Assembly (NCBI RefSeq): GCF_003184905.1
Contig: NZ_QFRU01000014.1
Location: forward strand, 1 to 64,000
Reading direction: 5' to 3'
Origin: Bacillus sp. CGMCC 1.16541
Lineage (GTDB): Bacteria > Bacillota > Bacilli > Bacillales > Bacillaceae_H
DNA: 64,000 nucleotides
Shown one piece after another: positions 61,183-64,000 of the stretch. Each line of letters begins with the position of its first letter. Within the stretch, counting starts at the first letter, position 1. The position numbers and the translations under genes are program-made. The notes beneath the pieces are model-generated. The model was not told where the DNA came from, did not search any database, and worked only from the letters and a program-made list of their open reading frames with translations.

Positions 61183-62925
61183 TTATCTACTTAATACGCC
61201 GTTAATTTGATTTAATACATCTTCTTTTACTCGCTCTAATTTAGCCGTACTTTCTTCATCTGTTTGCCCCGTTACTCCAAAATAAAACTTCACTTTTGGC
61301 TCTGTACCAGATGGACGTAAACAGAACCACGATTGATCTTCAAGGTAATATTTCAAAACGTTTGATTTTGGCAGTAAAATTTCTTCTTTTGTTTGAACTG
61401 ACAAAACATGGCGCTCGCTTAGTTTATAATCTTCAACAATTGTTACTTTTTGGCCAGCAATTTCTTCTGGAGGAGCTTGTCTAAACGTCGAAATGATGTG
61501 TTCAATTTGTTCTGCTCCTTCTTTTCCTTTTAGCGTTAAAGAGTGTAGTCCTTCACGATAGTATCCATACTGTTCAAAAATTTGGTGAAGAGCTTCATAA
61601 AGTGTCATGTCTTTTTTCTTGTAATACGCACATACTTCTACAGCTAAAAGTGCTGCTTGAATAGCATCTTTATCACGTGCAAAATCACCAATTAAATAAC
61701 CATAACTTTCTTCGTATCCAAACTGAAATTCGTACTCCCCTGTTTGCTCGTATTGCTTAATTTTTTCACCAATAAATTTAAAGCCCGTTAACGTATCAAT
61801 TGTTTCTAAACCAAACGATTCTGCAATCTTTCGACCAATTTCAGATGTTACAATTGTTTTTAACACAACACCATTAGCTGGTAAGATACCTTTTGCTTTT
61901 TTCTCACTCAATAAGTAGTGAAGTAAAATCGCTCCTGTTTGGTTTCCTGTTAAGAGCACATATTGATCATTGTGATCTTTAACTGCAATTCCTAAGCGAT
62001 CAGCATCAGGATCGGTTGCAATTAACAGATCCGCTCCTACTTTTTCGCCTTCACGAACTGCATATTCAAATGCTGCAGGCTCTTCAGGATTCGGTGATTT
62101 CACTGTTGAGAAGTTTGGATCTGGCAGCTCTTGTTCTTGAATAACTGTTACATTTTCATACCCAAGTGTTTGCAACGCTTTTCGTACTGGCTTATTTGCT
62201 GTACCATGAAGCGGTGTAAATACAACTTTTAAGTCAGCCCCAACTTCACGTGCTAACTCTGGATGTAATGAAATAGTTTGTAAGCAATCGTTGTAGGCTT
62301 CATCCATTTCATGACCAATCATTTCAATTAACCCTTTTTCTTTTAGTGCTTGTTCGGATTCTACTTCAATTTGAAGTTCATTTTCGACAGCACTCACATA
62401 TGAAACTAATTCGTCAGCTTCTTTCGGTGGTAGCTGACCTCCGTCTGGTCCATATACTTTATAACCGTTATATTCAGGTGGATTATGACTCGCTGTGACG
62501 ACAATTCCACCAAATGCCTGTAAATGACGAACTGCAAACGATAACTCAGGCGTTGGACGAAGCTCTTCAAACACGTATGCTTTAATACCATGAGTCGCTA
62601 ATGTTTTGGCTGCTTCCATCGCGAATTCCGGTGATTTATGTCTTGAATCATAGGCAATCGCAACACCTCGTTGTTTCGCCTCTTCTCCTGCTGCTTCAAT
62701 GTAGCGCGCTAATCCTTCAGATGCTTTTCTTACGGTATAGACATTCATTCGATTTGTACCAGGTCCGATTTCGCCACGCATTCCACCTGTTCCAAATTCT
62801 AATTCTTTGTAAAAGCATTCCTCTAGTCGCTTTTCGTCTCCGTTCATCTCTTCTAGTAGAGAACGTGTTTCTGCATCTAAGGCAGGTTCGTTAATCCATG
62901 CTGCATATTTTTGCTTCCAACTCAT
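61183..62925 (-). CDS. pgcA: PgcA, alpha-phosphoglucomutase/phosphomannomutase
   Basis: 580 residues. Interconverts glucose-6-phosphate and glucose-1-phosphate for UDP-glucose, glucolipids and wall teichoic acid. Phospho-Ser146 in [18 protein letters not shown], metal loop [10 protein letters not shown], sugar loop [10 protein letters not shown] and phosphate loop [11 protein letters not shown], in the usual order. SD AAGGGGGCC. The order glpD, pgcA, yhcY, yhcZ is as in B. subtilis. Confidence 0.94.
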   Translation of the reverse strand: MSWKQKYAAWINEPALDAETRSLLEEMNGDEKRLEECFYKELEFGTGGMRGEIGPGTNRMNVYTVRKASEGLARYIEAAGEEAKQRGVAIAYDSRHKSPEFAMEAAKTLATHGIKAYVFEELRPTPELSFAVRHLQAFGGIVVTASHNPPEYNGYKVYGPDGGQLPPKEADELVSYVSAVENELQIEVESEQALKEKGLIEMIGHEMDEAYNDCLQTISLHPELAREVGADLKVVFTPLHGTANKPVRKALQTLGYENVTVIQEQELPDPNFSTVKSPNPEEPAAFEYAVREGEKVGADLLIATDPDADRLGIAVKDHNDQYVLLTGNQTGAILLHYLLSEKKAKGILPANGVVLKTIVTSEIGRKIAESFGLETIDTLTGFKFIGEKIKQYEQTGEYEFQFGYEESYGYLIGDFARDKDAIQAALLAVEVCAYYKKKDMTLYEALHQIFEQYGYYREGLHSLTLKGKEGAEQIEHIISTFRQAPPEEIAGQKVTIVEDYKLSERHVLSVQTKEEILLPKSNVLKYYLEDQSWFCLRPSGTEPKVKFYFGVTGQTDEESTAKLERVKEDVLNQINGVLSR

Positions 62926-63151
62926 AAGATGAGGCCCCCTTCAGCTGATCGGTAATATGTATGAACAAAGAAAAGACATAACTTTTCTTTACCATTTCGT
63001 TTACTTATGGTACTTTACGAAACGTTGCATACAATAGTTCTACAAAAATAACACTCTTCCTGCTTAAAATTTTTCATTTCTTTTTTGCTATACGCTTTCA
63101 TTTTAACATGTCTAATCACAAAATAGTTGCTCTTACACTTTTTGCATAATA

Positions 63152-63185
63152 ATGGCTCTAACCCAGACGGGAAAGAGCCACTTTA
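63152..63185 (-). terminator. Terminator of glpD
   Basis: GGCTCTTTC pairs with the GGGTTAGAGCC half on the minus strand; the T tract (ATTATTAT) is weak. Confidence 0.5.
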
Positions 63186-63197
63186 TTAAAATAATTG

Positions 63198-64000
63198 TTA
63201 GCTAACTTTGTCACTCGGTGCAGCAACCACTGCATCATGAAGTTGTTTTTCAAGGTCTGCTTTATAATCATTTGTTTGTGCTTCTGTCCATTTTAATGAT
63301 TCGCTCATGTAACGAACGACATCATCTTTCCACTTTTTCGCCCACTCAATATCAAATAGCACAGCGCCTGTTCGACGAATAAAGAAGTCAACTGGTTTTG
63401 TCGCCATTTCTTCATGCATCGCATAATACACTTGTAAGAAGACACTTAACGGTAAGCCACTTTTCTTCAGTTCATCTTGTTGTGTTTCAATATAACTGTA
63501 AAGAACATCAATGTTTGAGCCGTAGCGCTTTACAAGCTTCTCTGCTTGCTCATGTGTAAGACCTAGTTTGACTCCCTTTTTCACATGAATATCCATAAAT
63601 GCTGGGAATCCTTTTGAGCCACCAACATCTCCACCTGAAATTGGCATATGCTTTGTTTTTGATTTATCGAACGTTTTGCCTTCACTTTCTTTCAAGCGCT
63701 GCGCAACAAGATCGACAACCATTTCACCCATTTTACGATAACCTGTTAGCTTTCCACCCGCAATCGTAATAAGCCCTGAATCTGATGTCCATACTTCATC
63801 TTTACGAGAGATTTCAGATGGATCTTTTCCATCTTCGTGAATTAAAGGTCGTAAACCTGCCCAGCTTGATTCTACATCTTCTTCTGTAATGTTTAATGTA
63901 GGGAACATATAAGCAATCGCATCTAATACGTAACGACGATCCTCTACTGTCATACGTGGATATGCCACGTCTCCTGTATAAACTGTATCTGTTGTTCCTA
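63198..64000 (-). CDS. glpD: GlpD, aerobic glycerol-3-phosphate dehydrogenase (3' part; gene cut by the window end)
   Basis: C-terminal ~267 residues of a flavoprotein that oxidises glycerol-3-phosphate to dihydroxyacetone phosphate at the membrane. Reading continues to the window edge as GTTDTVYTGDVAYPRMTVED, then WAGLRPLIHEDGKDPSEISR, ITIAGGKLTGYRKM and a C-terminal helical domain (VKLGLTHEQAEKLVKRYG). The GTG at 63968 is internal, not a start. The N-terminal FAD site lies outside the window. Confidence 0.93.
   Translation of the reverse strand, partial: GTTDTVYTGDVAYPRMTVEDRRYVLDAIAYMFPTLNITEEDVESSWAGLRPLIHEDGKDPSEISRKDEVWTSDSGLITIAGGKLTGYRKMGEMVVDLVAQRLKESEGKTFDKSKTKHMPISGGDVGGSKGFPAFMDIHVKKGVKLGLTHEQAEKLVKRYGSNIDVLYSYIETQQDELKKSGLPLSVFLQVYYAMHEEMATKPVDFFIRRTGAVLFDIEWAKKWKDDVVRYMSESLKWTEAQTNDYKADLEKQLHDAVVAAPSDKVS

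Overview
The window looks like chromosomal DNA of a spore-forming, low-GC Bacillaceae bacterium, most likely of the Priestia (Bacillus) megaterium/aryabhattai group. Three things point there. The gene order follows the Bacillus subtilis yha/yhe/yhd/yhc neighbourhood (prsA, yhaL, yhaM, yhaP-yhaQ, hemZ, yhaX, yheA, yheB, yheC/yheD, bmrC-bmrD, yhdB, yhcY-yhcZ, pgcA, glpD). There are many sporulation genes: YjcZ peptides, YhaL, the YheC/D family, a small acid-soluble spore protein (SASP) and SpoVR. There is also a complete transaldolase-type sulfoquinovose cluster, a pathway described in that group. I see no phage, insertion sequence, CRISPR array or rRNA. The species call is inference.

Layout. 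1-5.6 kb: a small membrane protein, two YjcZ peptides, the foldase PrsA, YhaL, the exoribonuclease YhaM and the YhaPQ ABC exporter. 5.7-13.1 kb: HU, an acyl-CoA ligase/crotonase pair under a probable cre site, the haem enzyme HemZ, the HAD-like YhaX, YheA and YheB. 13.2-18.6 kb: four tandem YheC/YheD ATP-grasp genes behind a sigma-K-like promoter, then YheE. 18.6-23.8 kb: a PucR-type protein, the sugar-ABC ATPase MsmX under a near-perfect cre site, a zinc-ribbon protein, a SASP gene whose long leader contains a tRNA-like fold, a CNNM/CorC protein and an SDR-like protein. 23.9-31.8 kb: the drug exporter BmrCD with an attenuator leader, an RND pump and a YbjQ pair. 32-40.1 kb: a DedA/YqaA protein, a Na/Pi symporter, a cystine ABC transporter, paired fluoride channels and an ECF sigma-PadR-SEDS operon.

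41.9-52.3 kb holds the sulfoquinovose regulon, all on the minus strand, in two main units. The first is transaldolase, DUF4867 protein, SSS symporter and sulfoquinovosidase. The second is isomerase, GntR regulator, sulfolactaldehyde dehydrogenase and, past a terminator, an AEC permease. Together they would import sulfoquinovosides, release and isomerise sulfoquinovose, transfer a C3 unit to glyceraldehyde-3-phosphate to give fructose-6-phosphate, oxidise sulfolactaldehyde and export sulfolactate. A shared 15-bp near-palindrome lies at both promoters.

52.4-64 kb: SpoVR, an M20 deacylase/SSS symporter/DUF3311 operon, YhdB, BioY with a BirA operator, a flavin reductase, the YhcYZ two-component system, PgcA and the 3' part of glpD, which runs off the window.

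The observation I consider most novel is the 71-nt tRNA-like fold with an encoded CCA end, lying between a consensus sigma-G promoter and a SASP gene. It is followed by the operator set of the sulfoquinovose regulon, the two-terminator leader of bmrCD, and an ECF-controlled SEDS protein with a fused cytoplasmic N-terminal domain and no recognisable anti-sigma gene.
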